Below are positions 35,076-43,370 of a DNA stretch of 45,784 nucleotides, in pieces; the stretch's first letter is position 1, and each line of letters begins with the position of its first letter. Source of the DNA: Alphaproteobacteria bacterium (GTDB lineage: Bacteria > Pseudomonadota > Alphaproteobacteria > Rs-D84); contig JAGBHZ010000008.1 of NCBI GenBank assembly GCA_017935245.1, positions 1 through 45,784 of the forward strand, written 5' to 3'. The notes beneath the pieces were generated by a model. That model made no database searches and was not told the DNA's origin. It saw only the letters and a program-made list of their open reading frames with translations. The position numbers and the translations under genes were made by a program.

Positions 35076-35546
35076 CTAGGCCTGATTTGCGGCACGTTTG
35101 GCGGCACGCATATGCTTTTTAAATGCGCGGAATTCAGTTTTATCAATGCAACCATCAGAATTTAAATCAATCTGGGGTACCATTTCGGCCATTTTTGGAC
35201 ATTTTACCACCAGGCATCCATTATCAAATTCTGGCTTTGGCATTTTACCACGTATGCCACATGGCAACATTTTTGCCTCGGCAAAACCCAATGCAAAAAA
35301 TACCAATACAACAATAAACTTCTTCCAAAAACCACAGTGATGGTGTTTGCACTGGCAATTACCGCCACATGGGCATGATTTGTCGCAACCACACGGATGC
35401 ATTTCGACAACCGGTGCGGCAACATTAACTTCTTTTACCTTTTTAACAGGTGTTTTCTTGGCAACAGGTTTTTTAACCGCTGGTTTTGTTGCTACTTTCT
35501 TTACGGCAGTTTTTTTAGCCGCTGTTTTTTTTGTTTTTTCTGGCAT
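35076..35546 (-). CDS. Lys/Ala-rich, Cys-cluster, single-TM, EF-hand protein
   Basis: 156 residues with four clear parts. Residues 1-40 are a Lys/Ala/Val/Pro-rich tail of repeated AVKK/PVKK units like bacterial histone H1-like proteins. Residues 50-71 hold seven Cys and three His (C52, C54, C58, C60, C64, C66, C71), a metal-binding-like cluster. Residues 74-91 are a hydrophobic helix, and 127-138 form a canonical EF-hand loop (D127, N129, D131, D135, E138). The basic tail predicts the N-terminus stays in the cytoplasm, leaving the EF-hand in the periplasm. A GGAAGGGG ribosome binding site precedes the ATG. I know no family with this order; a calcium or metal sensor that touches DNA or RNA would be speculation. 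Confidence 0.75.
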   Translation of the reverse strand: MPEKTKKTAAKKTAVKKVATKPAVKKPVAKKTPVKKVKEVNVAAPVVEMHPCGCDKSCPCGGNCQCKHHHCGFWKKFIVVLVFFALGFAEAKMLPCGIRGKMPKPEFDNGCLVVKCPKMAEMVPQIDLNSDGCIDKTEFRAFKKHMRAAKRAANQA

Positions 35547-35585
35547 GGCCCCTTCCTTTGTTTTGTTGACGTTGTGATTGTATTC

Positions 35586-35618
35586 AATTAAAAAAACATT
35601 GTAAAGTTTTTTTTAATT
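35586..35618 (-). terminator. AT-rich palindrome at the end of the 450-aa lipoprotein gene
   Basis: AATTAAAAAAAC pairs with GTTTTTTTTAATT around ATTGTAAA and includes the lipoprotein gene's stop codon. It is a possible weak terminator before the Lys-rich protein gene. Confidence 0.4.
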
Positions 35619-36965
35619 CTTGGAACCACCAAATGCTGCATTCATCGTTACACCATTTTCAACGGCGGTATCGGTATATGTGGCCGTCCCAGAAAATTCA
35701 GACACCACATTATTATCACCATAATATTTTATATCAACGCCGGTATAATCAGAAATTGTGCCGGTTTGCGATAGTTGATATTCTGGTTTTACAATGTCAT
35801 TTGGTGTAAATGTAATTGTGGCATCTGTGCCGTCGTTCACAATTTCAACATCATACCATTTTTTTGTTACGTCCGTTGCACCCGACGCAAAAAACATATT
35901 TAATGTTTCAACGCCGTCTTGGAAATTCAATGTCGCATTCCCAGAAATTAACATCGCATCGGTGTCGGTTTTTGAAACACTGCCCACGGCGGTACCATTA
36001 AAGCGCATTTGGTCCGATAATTTTTCACGACTAATATTTTTTAGCGTATATCCACCCGCGTATGGTTTAATAGATGATTCGACCGTCTGTTGCAACAATG
36101 TTTTGTCCGCAAAATCACGCGTCGTATTAATGTTTATATATCCAAAGTCAGAATATTTTAAGCCGTATTTTTCGCCCTGGGTTATGACAGACGCAATTGT
36201 TTTATCGGTATATTCCGCGGTTTTATTGGTATTGGTAAATTGACGACCGGTACTGTTGCGGCGGGAAAATTCTGAATCACCAATCGCGACACCAATAATT
36301 TCACCATGTTCATCCAAATTAAATGTAATTTTATCTGTTCCAGATGGCATATTTAATTCAATATCTGATAAATCCTGGGACTGGGCTTCTATAATATATT
36401 TACCGGGGTTTTCTGGGTCAACGGCAAAATACCGGTCCAGAATATCGATGGCATTGGATGATATAAAATCACGTATTTCTGATTTGTCATCATCTGACAA
36501 AGAACTGTCCCAGGTATATTGTGATGCATCACCACCGGCAATCATGTATGCGGATTTAACATCCAATAATTCAAGATTTTTAAACCCATTTAAATAAATT
36601 TCATACATGTTTGTAAATGCAGTAATCGCATCCGTGTATTGCTTGTTAAATACGGGAACCTTGTCCCGATCGCTGGATACATTAGAATGCCCAGGCTTTA
36701 CCGTTCCAGGGGTTGACGCATATCGCGAAGAATCAACATTTGCCCCCGCCACCCCAGAATCAAAAACAACACCAACCGATTTGGCATATTCGACAATTTC
36801 CATGCGATTGGTTACATTTTGTGGCAAAGATGATACCTGCATATTAGATGCACGCATCTGTTGATATTCATTGTTTGTGTAGCCGCCACCAATACGATTC
36901 GCATCGCCGGTACTGGAACATGCCGCCAATAATATCAATGATGGGAAAATTAATATATGCTTCAT
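35613..36965 (-). CDS. Large surface-type lipoprotein with TbpB-like C-terminal half (tentative)
   Basis: 450 residues from the ATG at 36965 (AAAGGAT ribosome binding site). Upstream in-frame starts overlap the preceding terminator and are rejected. A lipobox LLAAC gives lipidation at C16. The N-terminal half is mixed; the C-terminal half is beta-rich, with MRFNGTAVGSV, ISGNATLNFQDGV and the ending NAAFGGSKN, a pattern reminiscent of the 8-stranded barrel of transferrin-binding-protein-like or Slam-dependent surface lipoproteins. That likeness is from pattern only. No Slam gene is in the window. Function unknown. Confidence 0.75.
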   Translation of the reverse strand: MKHILIFPSLILLAACSSTGDANRIGGGYTNNEYQQMRASNMQVSSLPQNVTNRMEIVEYAKSVGVVFDSGVAGANVDSSRYASTPGTVKPGHSNVSSDRDKVPVFNKQYTDAITAFTNMYEIYLNGFKNLELLDVKSAYMIAGGDASQYTWDSSLSDDDKSEIRDFISSNAIDILDRYFAVDPENPGKYIIEAQSQDLSDIELNMPSGTDKITFNLDEHGEIIGVAIGDSEFSRRNSTGRQFTNTNKTAEYTDKTIASVITQGEKYGLKYSDFGYININTTRDFADKTLLQQTVESSIKPYAGGYTLKNISREKLSDQMRFNGTAVGSVSKTDTDAMLISGNATLNFQDGVETLNMFFASGATDVTKKWYDVEIVNDGTDATITFTPNDIVKPEYQLSQTGTISDYTGVDIKYYGDNNVVSEFSGTATYTDTAVENGVTMNAAFGGSKN

Positions 36966-37051
36966 AAATAATCCTTTCGCTTTGCCTGATAATGACATGG
37001 TATTAAATATGAACAATTTATTCAAGACGATTTTATTTTTATCGCAATTAA

Positions 37052-37073
37052 AAATCCCCCATTTGGGGGATTT
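37052..37073 (-). terminator. Intrinsic terminator of the YhfL-like gene
   Basis: AAATCCCCC/GGGGGATTT with a 4-base loop, 5 bases beyond the minus-strand stop, followed on that strand by TTAATT. Confidence 0.75.
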
Positions 37074-37077
37074 ATTA

Positions 37078-37227
37078 TTAACAACCACCGGTTACATTAC
37101 CAATGATTTTTGAAATCGAAATATCTTTGTGTAACAAGAAATCATATTCACAATTACCAGATTTATAAGAACCGGTACACGCGGCCAATGTCATAACGGC
37201 AAACAATGCCAATAATGCTTTTTTCAT
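37078..37227 (-). CDS. Small lipoprotein, DUF4223/YhfL-like
   Basis: 49 residues from the ATG at 37227 with an AAAGGAGA ribosome binding site. The signal peptide ends in a TLAAC lipobox (C17). The mature 33 residues contain NCEYDFLLHKDISISKIIG, closely matching as I recall it the core of E. coli YhfL (NCSYDYLLH...ISISKIIGGC). Function of the family is unknown. It is separated from yraN by 69 bp and has its own terminator, so it may be a separate unit. Confidence 0.75.
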   Translation of the reverse strand: MKKALLALFAVMTLAACTGSYKSGNCEYDFLLHKDISISKIIGNVTGGC

Positions 37228-37296
37228 AGTGTCTCCTTTTTGTGTGTTTGTGAAAACATACCTATTATAAATCATGATTACAGATTATGCAAATTT

Positions 37297-37647
37297 TTAT
37301 ATCGCGTTCTTAAACCATGTAATGCGCCACCCACATACCGCAATAACATCAAAACGCGCATCATCCGACCAACGGACACGCGATAGATATGTGCCGGCCG
37401 CCGCACGCAGACGACGCGCCTGGGACGGGGTTATGGCGTCCCATGCGGTTTGTATGTCGGGACGATTTTTTACCTCTACAAAAATAATCAGGTTGCCACG
37501 ACGGGCAATGATATCTATTTCCGCACGGTGTGTGTTGCGACCCGTAATATATCGATTGTGTAATATGCGAAATCCATGAACGCGCAAATAATTACGCGCC
37601 AGAAATTCTGCAAATAACCCCTTGGAATACGAAGTCTTAGAACGCAT
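37297..37647 (-). CDS. yraN: YraN (UPF0102) family predicted nuclease
   Basis: 116 residues starting at 37647; the ORF is open further upstream but that part lies inside the previous gene. Family pattern: GLFAEFLARNYLRVHGFRIL, then HRAEIDIIARR (E43, D45) and LIIFVEVKNR (E58, K60), the restriction-endonuclease-like core. The biological substrate is not established for most bacteria. Its start overlaps the end of the upstream exported-protein gene by 11 bases. Confidence 0.88.
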   Translation of the reverse strand: MRSKTSYSKGLFAEFLARNYLRVHGFRILHNRYITGRNTHRAEIDIIARRGNLIIFVEVKNRPDIQTAWDAITPSQARRLRAAAGTYLSRVRWSDDARFDVIAVCGWRITWFKNAI

Positions 37648-38416
37648 ATGGTTTTGTCCGGAAATTTTCACGCGACTGTTGAATATTTTTTGATTCATCT
37701 GTGGCACGGCGACCATTATCAACCAAATCCAATGCGCCGTAATATGCCGTCATCATCGGATCATACGCATTATCCGAAGAAACCCATTTGTCCGTCCCAG
37801 AATTTGGCGCACCATATTTTTCCAGAACACTTTGCCAAAATGCTAGAATCTTTTTATGACGCTGGTTCGCGAATTTTTCAGAATCCCCTTCGACTTCATC
37901 GACATCATTTTTGTATGTAACACGCCATACAACATTATCGGTGGCGTTACTGGTAAAATACACCGTCATCGTTTCACCAGTGTTTTCACGCACCAAATGC
38001 AATTCAGACGCATACAGCAACCCCCGATTCTTGGCCAGGGTGCGAATACACTGTTCCAGTTCAGATGGCACATAAATCCCATCTTGGCGGCATTCATAAT
38101 CCAGGTTGTATTTCCAATCTTTGTGTATGGCGTAAATCACACTGTTGCTTTTGCGTGGCGCATACAATCCGTGCGTCTTTAAAAACAGGTTTTGAACGTC
38201 TTCAAACGACATGCCCAACATTACACCCGCAATGTCAAATGACGACACAGATGTTCCAGACGCTTCATCGTTCAGTTCGACCGATTCCAAAAGGAAATCC
38301 GCATCGGCCCCATCAACGATTGCAAATTCACTGAAATCAAATTCGTCGGTGGCAAATACCGCATGCGGTACAATCATGCAGATTAATGACAGAAAAAATA
38401 GTCCTAGTTTTTTCAT
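37637..38416 (-). CDS. Exported protein of unknown function
   Basis: 259 residues with a signal peptide (1-22, AVFA before TDEF). An acidic N-terminal stretch is followed by SSFDIAGVMLGMSFEDVQNLF, which has the pattern of the BamE/SmpA-like folded motif (I.LGMS.EDV) at about 58-80, then a mixed domain with two cysteines (DYECRQ and EQCIRT), probably a disulfide. It starts 7 bases after the second VirB8-like gene and overlaps yraN, so it is part of the bamA-linked operon. It could be a periplasmic assembly factor; this is a guess from context. Confidence 0.75.
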   Translation of the reverse strand: MKKLGLFFLSLICMIVPHAVFATDEFDFSEFAIVDGADADFLLESVELNDEASGTSVSSFDIAGVMLGMSFEDVQNLFLKTHGLYAPRKSNSVIYAIHKDWKYNLDYECRQDGIYVPSELEQCIRTLAKNRGLLYASELHLVRENTGETMTVYFTSNATDNVVWRVTYKNDVDEVEGDSEKFANQRHKKILAFWQSVLEKYGAPNSGTDKWVSSDNAYDPMMTAYYGALDLVDNGRRATDESKNIQQSRENFRTKPYAF

Positions 38417-38423
38417 TTACACC

Positions 38424-39071
38424 CTATTCCATGTTTTCAATTTCAAATACGCGGAACTTGAATATCGTAGATGGATCGCGTCCCGTTTCTAATTCATGGC
38501 CGATATTTATTTCTTTGCCACTGGTATCTTTCCAGAAGCCCGGTTCATAACGCATTTTAACCATCATTGTTCCACGCGTTATTATCGGGGCCAACGACAA
38601 ATCATTTGGCACGGTCCATGTGTGCAATTCATACGTTATTTGCCAACGATCCCCAATCTCGGGCAGATTAATTTCAATTACACGCGCCGTACGCATCATG
38701 CCCGCGGCGGCCATATCGCTGATTTCGGGGGCAATGGTGGCCTTCCACTGGGCAAATAATTCCGGCGATACCAACCGCGCTAATCCAGCGGTGCCACTAA
38801 TCCGGGTGTTAATGTTATTTACATCGGGAACAACATAAAAATATTCTGTGATAAATTTATCCACCAACATTTCACGTATTTTTTCATCACTTAAATCTTC
38901 GATACGGGCGGGAACGCCAATGCGTTGTGATGATAAATTGCCCGGCTGAAAGAAAAAAGAATCAATCGTTTGCTGGGATGCTGTGTCATATATGGCCGCA
39001 ACAACAACAATCATCCCCACCATCGCGGTCATTAAAACAAGCCCCAAAAGAAATGTAATCAATTTCTTCAT
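38424..39071 (-). CDS. VirB8-like inner-membrane protein, divergent second copy
   Basis: 215 residues: one N-terminal membrane helix (about 3-27), then a periplasmic domain. Elements such as KFITEYFYVVPD, ARVIEINLPEIGDRWQITYELHTW and DPSTIFKFRVFEIE fit the NTF2-like fold of VirB8/DotI-type secretion scaffold proteins, and the gene directly follows a better VirB8 match with a TAATG overlap. The assignment rests on layout and neighbour; an unrelated NTF2-like periplasmic domain remains possible. Confidence 0.6.
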   Translation of the reverse strand: MKKLITFLLGLVLMTAMVGMIVVVAAIYDTASQQTIDSFFFQPGNLSSQRIGVPARIEDLSDEKIREMLVDKFITEYFYVVPDVNNINTRISGTAGLARLVSPELFAQWKATIAPEISDMAAAGMMRTARVIEINLPEIGDRWQITYELHTWTVPNDLSLAPIITRGTMMVKMRYEPGFWKDTSGKEINIGHELETGRDPSTIFKFRVFEIENME

Positions 39072-39763
39072 TATTCACCTATGTTATATGCATTAAAATC
39101 CATTACATAGAACCCCAGTGTATTTGGATACAATGACGTGTTACGCCCCAGTGTTACATACGCCATGACCGTTATCGTGCCATATATATTGGATTCCAGT
39201 TCACCAATCACACGCCACATACCACCGTTATCGGTTACGTCGTTGGTCGCACTGACATAGATATTATCCAACGACAAAGATAATGTTTCGCCCGCGGCAA
39301 CGCGTTCCTGGTAATCCGGCACAACATTGTATATGAAATAGTTATATAACTCATCCCCGGACGCACAATATATTTTGGCCATCGCATCATTGTCCCGGGA
39401 TGCGCACTGGGACTTTTCAGAATATCCATACCACATCGCATCGTTTGCAGATGCGTCCAGCGATACCGTGAACCAATCCTGGGTAAAATGTGCAACCACA
39501 GATTCTTGCAGGGCGCGATTCTTGGTTATTGTGCGTTCACCATGATCATGTCCAACAATTTCCCATTTACCGGTAAAATCATCAATCGCAACCAAAAATG
39601 GATGTATTTTTTGTGAACGTGATGCCCATACAATTAATCCACCAACCACCAATATCAATGCAAAAACAATCATTGCGCCAATTGCCATCACGCGGGACAC
39701 GGCAATACGTGGTCCCGCGGGAAATGTCGGTGTGTTAAAATTGTCCGGATATTTCAGCATCAT
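39071..39763 (-). CDS. VirB8-like type IV secretion inner-membrane protein
   Basis: 230 residues. A short cytoplasmic N-terminus (PAGPRIAVSRV), one membrane helix (about 25-48, MAIGAMIVFALILVVGGLIV), then PFLVAIDDFTGKWEIVG, which matches the start of the VirB8 periplasmic domain, an RALQESVVAHFTQDWFTVS helix, and a C-terminal LYPNTLGFYVMDFNAY, matching the NPxGF motif of VirB8. VirB8 is a scaffold of the inner-membrane complex of type IV secretion systems. No other core gene (VirB4, VirB9, VirB10) lies in the window. Two ATGs at the N-terminus are possible starts. Confidence 0.72.
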   Translation of the reverse strand: MMLKYPDNFNTPTFPAGPRIAVSRVMAIGAMIVFALILVVGGLIVWASRSQKIHPFLVAIDDFTGKWEIVGHDHGERTITKNRALQESVVAHFTQDWFTVSLDASANDAMWYGYSEKSQCASRDNDAMAKIYCASGDELYNYFIYNVVPDYQERVAAGETLSLSLDNIYVSATNDVTDNGGMWRVIGELESNIYGTITVMAYVTLGRNTSLYPNTLGFYVMDFNAYNIGE

Positions 39764-39793
39764 CCCCCCGTATGTTGTCCGGCGGAATTTACA

Positions 39794-39940
39794 CTAGGCC
39801 TGGTACACCATAATGCATGCGCATGGACTTAATTTTAATTCATTGTTGTCATAACCAACACCGACCGGTTCGCGGTCATAAACCTGGCCACAGCCGGCCA
39901 ACGCCAGTGCAACAAACAATCCCAATAATAATTTTTTCAC
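39794..39940 (-). CDS. VirB7-like short lipoprotein
   Basis: 48 residues, GTG start at 39940 behind a GGAGTAA ribosome binding site (57 bases after bamA). The signal peptide MKKLLLGLFVALALAGC has a perfect lipobox (L14-A-G-C17). The mature part is about 31 residues and includes a DNNELKLSPCAC stretch with two cysteines. Size, lipobox, short Cys-containing tail and position just before VirB8-like genes fit VirB7, the outer-membrane lipoprotein that disulfide-bonds to VirB9. Such short proteins diverge fast, so the family call is tentative; the gene is well supported. Confidence 0.65.
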   Translation of the reverse strand: MKKLLLGLFVALALAGCGQVYDREPVGVGYDNNELKLSPCACIMVYQA

Positions 39941-39997
39941 GGCTTACTCCTTTCCCTTTTACCGAATTATAAGAAAAATCCACACATATCGTCAAGA

Positions 39998-42268
39998 CTA
40001 AAACTGGGTCTCGAACGAAAGCAAGAATCTTTGTTCACGATCGTATTTCGTCATCTTTAATGGCCAACCCCAACTGAAATTCATTGGTCCCATTGGCGTG
40101 TTCCAATAAATACCAACACCAACAGATGTACGAACACTGTCATCAATATCGTTTGGCAGACCCGCAAAAGTATATTCTTTTTTCGGCGGTTTGCCCAGGA
40201 TACCATAGTCGGCAAAGACGAATCCTTTGACCTGGTATTCATCGGGGATAAAGATTGGGAAATTCAACTGGGTCGAACCGTTAATCTTCCACAATCCACC
40301 CAATGCATATGTTGTGTACCACCAATTGCGTGAACCAACCCCCGCAACATCGAATCCACGCAATGATTCACCGCCCAGGAAGTAGCGATAAACACGCGAT
40401 ACATAATCGCCATCCAGTGGCTGAATATATCCAAAATCCAGCGAAGAACGCAATTGCCAGCGATCATCCCAAAACTTTACCATACCGATAATATCACCAC
40501 TGTACCGCATAAATGTTTCGGTACCACCAAACCCCGTATATGCCAGGCCCAAATTCGCAACAACACCGGTATGTGTATTCTGTTCAAAATTTGTGTCCAG
40601 ATTATGATAACGTAAATTCGTCCCCAGTGTGAATAACGTCGCGTCTTGCCAGCCATCTTCGGCCTGGATATCATAATTCTGGTCAAATGATGCGGACAGA
40701 CGCAAACTTTGTGTCCAATGGTCGGTCAGGCGCCACCCCATGCGTCCCGCCACCATCAAAGAATCACGATCATATCCAAATCCACCAAGCGACGAATAAT
40801 CATACATTGTGTATGAAACATCAAATCCACCCGATAATTGACGGCCAAATAAATAAGGTTCAGTAAAACTGAATAATGCCTGTTTCTGGTATTCTGCGAT
40901 TGATGCGCGTAATTGTACAATCTGGCCACGGCCCATAAAGTTATTTTCGGTTATCCCGGCATCAACCATAAATCCATTAATGTTCGACCAACCAAATCCA
41001 CCAGACAATTCCCCGGTCGGTTGTTCTTCGACGCGCACATCCAGATTCATCATGTTTTCACCCGCCACGCGTGTTGGAACCATTTGAACATCTTTGAAAT
41101 AACGCGTGCGCATTAATTTTTGACGCGCTTCTTCGATTGTCTGTAATGAAAACGGATCGCCGGCACGCATTGGCATTAATTGTTCAATCACAGAATCAAA
41201 TGTGCGAACATTGCCCAGGATATTAATACTGTTCAAATATATGCGATTGGTTTTCTGAATCTTGAAATTCAAATCAACCGTGCGATCATCGGCGTTCTTT
41301 TTGGGAATTGGGTCAACATTAATAAACGCATAGCCATAGTCTGCAACACGACTGCGCAATTTTACAAGTGTTTCTTCGACCGCATCCACGTTATAAACAT
41401 CGCCCGATTTCATAACAATTACATCGCGTAATTCAGAATCTGGGATATCATCAAACGGATTATCAATGGTTAATTTTCCAAAATTGTATTTATTGCCTTC
41501 GTCAATGGTAAATGTAACCGAATAATATTCACGATCGGGGGTAAAAACACCATTTGTGTCCTGGATATTAATATCAACATAGCCGTTACGCAAATAAAAC
41601 TGGCGCAGCATTTGGGCATCGTATTGAATACGATCTTCGTCAAATGTATCGAATTGCGTCATAAAGCGCCACCATGCATGTTCGCGTGATAAAATCTCGC
41701 CACGCAGTGTGCGATCACTAAACTTCTTGTTGCCGTCGAATTTAATGTCGGTAATCCATGTTGGGTGCCCTTCGGTTATTTCATAGACAACATTAACACG
41801 ATTGTCATCTAATTCGATTTTTTGTGGCTCGATTTTTGTACCAAAGAAACCTTTGCGCTGGTACACGGTCAACATGCGTTGAACATCGGCACCAATGGTC
41901 GATTCATCGTACGATGCACGCGCCTGGGTCTTGATTTCCTTTTTTAAATCGTCGGTTGATATTTCATCGTTACCCTCAATCGTTACCATGTTGATGATGG
42001 GCGCTTCGGCAATATCAATTTTTAAAACATTGCCAGACATACGAACGTTTATCTTGGAAAAATAGCCCGATGTTTGCAATTTTTTTGCAATTTCATTTGC
42101 ACGATGTGTGCCAACATTATCACCAATCTTTACATCGGCCAAAATACGAACGGATTCTGCGTCCATACGCTGGTTACCAGATACATCAATGCGTGAAACC
42201 GTCGCGCCATATACCGGCGTAACAAGCGACAATAATGATGCAATTAAAATACCATTTCTATATTTCAT
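39998..42268 (-). CDS. bamA: Outer membrane protein assembly factor BamA
   Basis: 756 residues. The start is the ATG overlapping the rseP stop (TGATG); an upstream GTG is rejected. Signal peptide 1-24 (ending YGA). Five POTRA domains follow (about 25-345), starting VSRIDVSGNQRMDAESVR, with later repeats ITDIKFDGNKKFSDR and LNSINILGNVRTFDSV, then a 16-stranded barrel with GGFGWSNINGFMVDAG, the loop-6 region RYFLGGESLRGFD carrying the conserved RGF motif, and a C-terminal FETQF that ends in the usual aromatic. It folds and inserts outer-membrane proteins. rseP just upstream is the standard arrangement. Confidence 0.96.
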   Translation of the reverse strand: MKYRNGILIASLLSLVTPVYGATVSRIDVSGNQRMDAESVRILADVKIGDNVGTHRANEIAKKLQTSGYFSKINVRMSGNVLKIDIAEAPIINMVTIEGNDEISTDDLKKEIKTQARASYDESTIGADVQRMLTVYQRKGFFGTKIEPQKIELDDNRVNVVYEITEGHPTWITDIKFDGNKKFSDRTLRGEILSREHAWWRFMTQFDTFDEDRIQYDAQMLRQFYLRNGYVDINIQDTNGVFTPDREYYSVTFTIDEGNKYNFGKLTIDNPFDDIPDSELRDVIVMKSGDVYNVDAVEETLVKLRSRVADYGYAFINVDPIPKKNADDRTVDLNFKIQKTNRIYLNSINILGNVRTFDSVIEQLMPMRAGDPFSLQTIEEARQKLMRTRYFKDVQMVPTRVAGENMMNLDVRVEEQPTGELSGGFGWSNINGFMVDAGITENNFMGRGQIVQLRASIAEYQKQALFSFTEPYLFGRQLSGGFDVSYTMYDYSSLGGFGYDRDSLMVAGRMGWRLTDHWTQSLRLSASFDQNYDIQAEDGWQDATLFTLGTNLRYHNLDTNFEQNTHTGVVANLGLAYTGFGGTETFMRYSGDIIGMVKFWDDRWQLRSSLDFGYIQPLDGDYVSRVYRYFLGGESLRGFDVAGVGSRNWWYTTYALGGLWKINGSTQLNFPIFIPDEYQVKGFVFADYGILGKPPKKEYTFAGLPNDIDDSVRTSVGVGIYWNTPMGPMNFSWGWPLKMTKYDREQRFLLSFETQF

Positions 42269-43338
42269 CAATACCACCCAAATACACGTGCCAAATCATT
42301 CCACATGGTTAGCACAAATAATCCCAATATCAACAACCATCCGCACATAATTGCGATTTCCATGCCACGTCCCTGTAATTTACGACGTGTAATGCCTTCT
42401 ATAATCAAAATCAATAAATAGCCACCATCCAATACCGGTAACGGCAACAGGTTAATTACCGCCAGATTTACCGACAGCAATGCAATCAATGATAAAAACG
42501 CAAAGAATCCCGCCAACATTGCCGCGCCCGAGTATTGGGCAATGGTAATAAATGACCCCAGTTGTTTTGATGAACGTTCACCGGTTACAATCTGTTTCAA
42601 GACAACAACCAATGTTTTGGATTCATAATATGTCTTACGCGCACCCGAATACATTGCACGGAACAGGTTTTGACGCGCGGGGTCGGCACGCTTGGCCCCG
42701 TCGGCGACCATGCCCCAACGTTCCGCCGGGCTAAGTGTTACATTTACCAATGTGTCCCCGCGGGCAATTATAACGTTTGCATCGCGATTTGCCGCCAATT
42801 CTTTGGCCAGAATTAAATCCCCCCAATTTGTGATGTTTTCATCATCAATCTTGACAATGGTGTCGCCTGGTTTGACGCCCGCATTAAATGCAACGGATTC
42901 TTGGATAACCTGGCCGATGACGGGCAACTGGGAATTTCCGACCAAGCGCGGTTGAAACATAAACAGTGATGTATAAATTATCCACGCCAGGATAAAGTTC
43001 ATCGTTACACCGGCGGCAATAATTATAAACTGTTTCCAGGCCGGCGAAGACAGATAATGTCCCTTTTTTTGTTCTGGGGCCATGTCGGCATATTTTTTAC
43101 GATTAAACATATCTTCTTGGCCGTAAATGGAAACGTATCCCCCCAGTGGCAGGCACGCCAATTTCCAAACCGTGCCACGTTTGTCAGTCCACCTAAGCAA
43201 CGCAGGACCAAAACCAATTGAAAACGTATCAACGCGAACCCCGGCCCAGCGCGCCGCTAAAAAGTGCCCTAGTTCGTGCACAAATACAACAACACCCAGA
43301 ACAATCAATAATGCAACAATGGTTAAAATAGTCTGCAT
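42268..43338 (-). CDS. rseP: RseP-family intramembrane site-2 metalloprotease
   Basis: 356 residues. The zinc motif HELGH (residues 21-25) lies in the first membrane helix, a PDZ domain spans about 120-210 (PGDTIVKIDDENITNWGDL), and the third catalytic element NLLPLPVLDGGYL lies near 293-305 in a late helix. In E. coli RseP cuts anti-sigma-E factor RseA and clears signal peptides. An AAGGAAGACAGG leader precedes the ATG. Length is close to other alphaproteobacterial members with one PDZ domain. Confidence 0.94.
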   Translation of the reverse strand: MQTILTIVALLIVLGVVVFVHELGHFLAARWAGVRVDTFSIGFGPALLRWTDKRGTVWKLACLPLGGYVSIYGQEDMFNRKKYADMAPEQKKGHYLSSPAWKQFIIIAAGVTMNFILAWIIYTSLFMFQPRLVGNSQLPVIGQVIQESVAFNAGVKPGDTIVKIDDENITNWGDLILAKELAANRDANVIIARGDTLVNVTLSPAERWGMVADGAKRADPARQNLFRAMYSGARKTYYESKTLVVVLKQIVTGERSSKQLGSFITIAQYSGAAMLAGFFAFLSLIALLSVNLAVINLLPLPVLDGGYLLILIIEGITRRKLQGRGMEIAIMCGWLLILGLFVLTMWNDLARVFGWY

Positions 43339-43370
43339 ACCTGTCTTCCTTTGCCTTTATTCGCCTTAGC

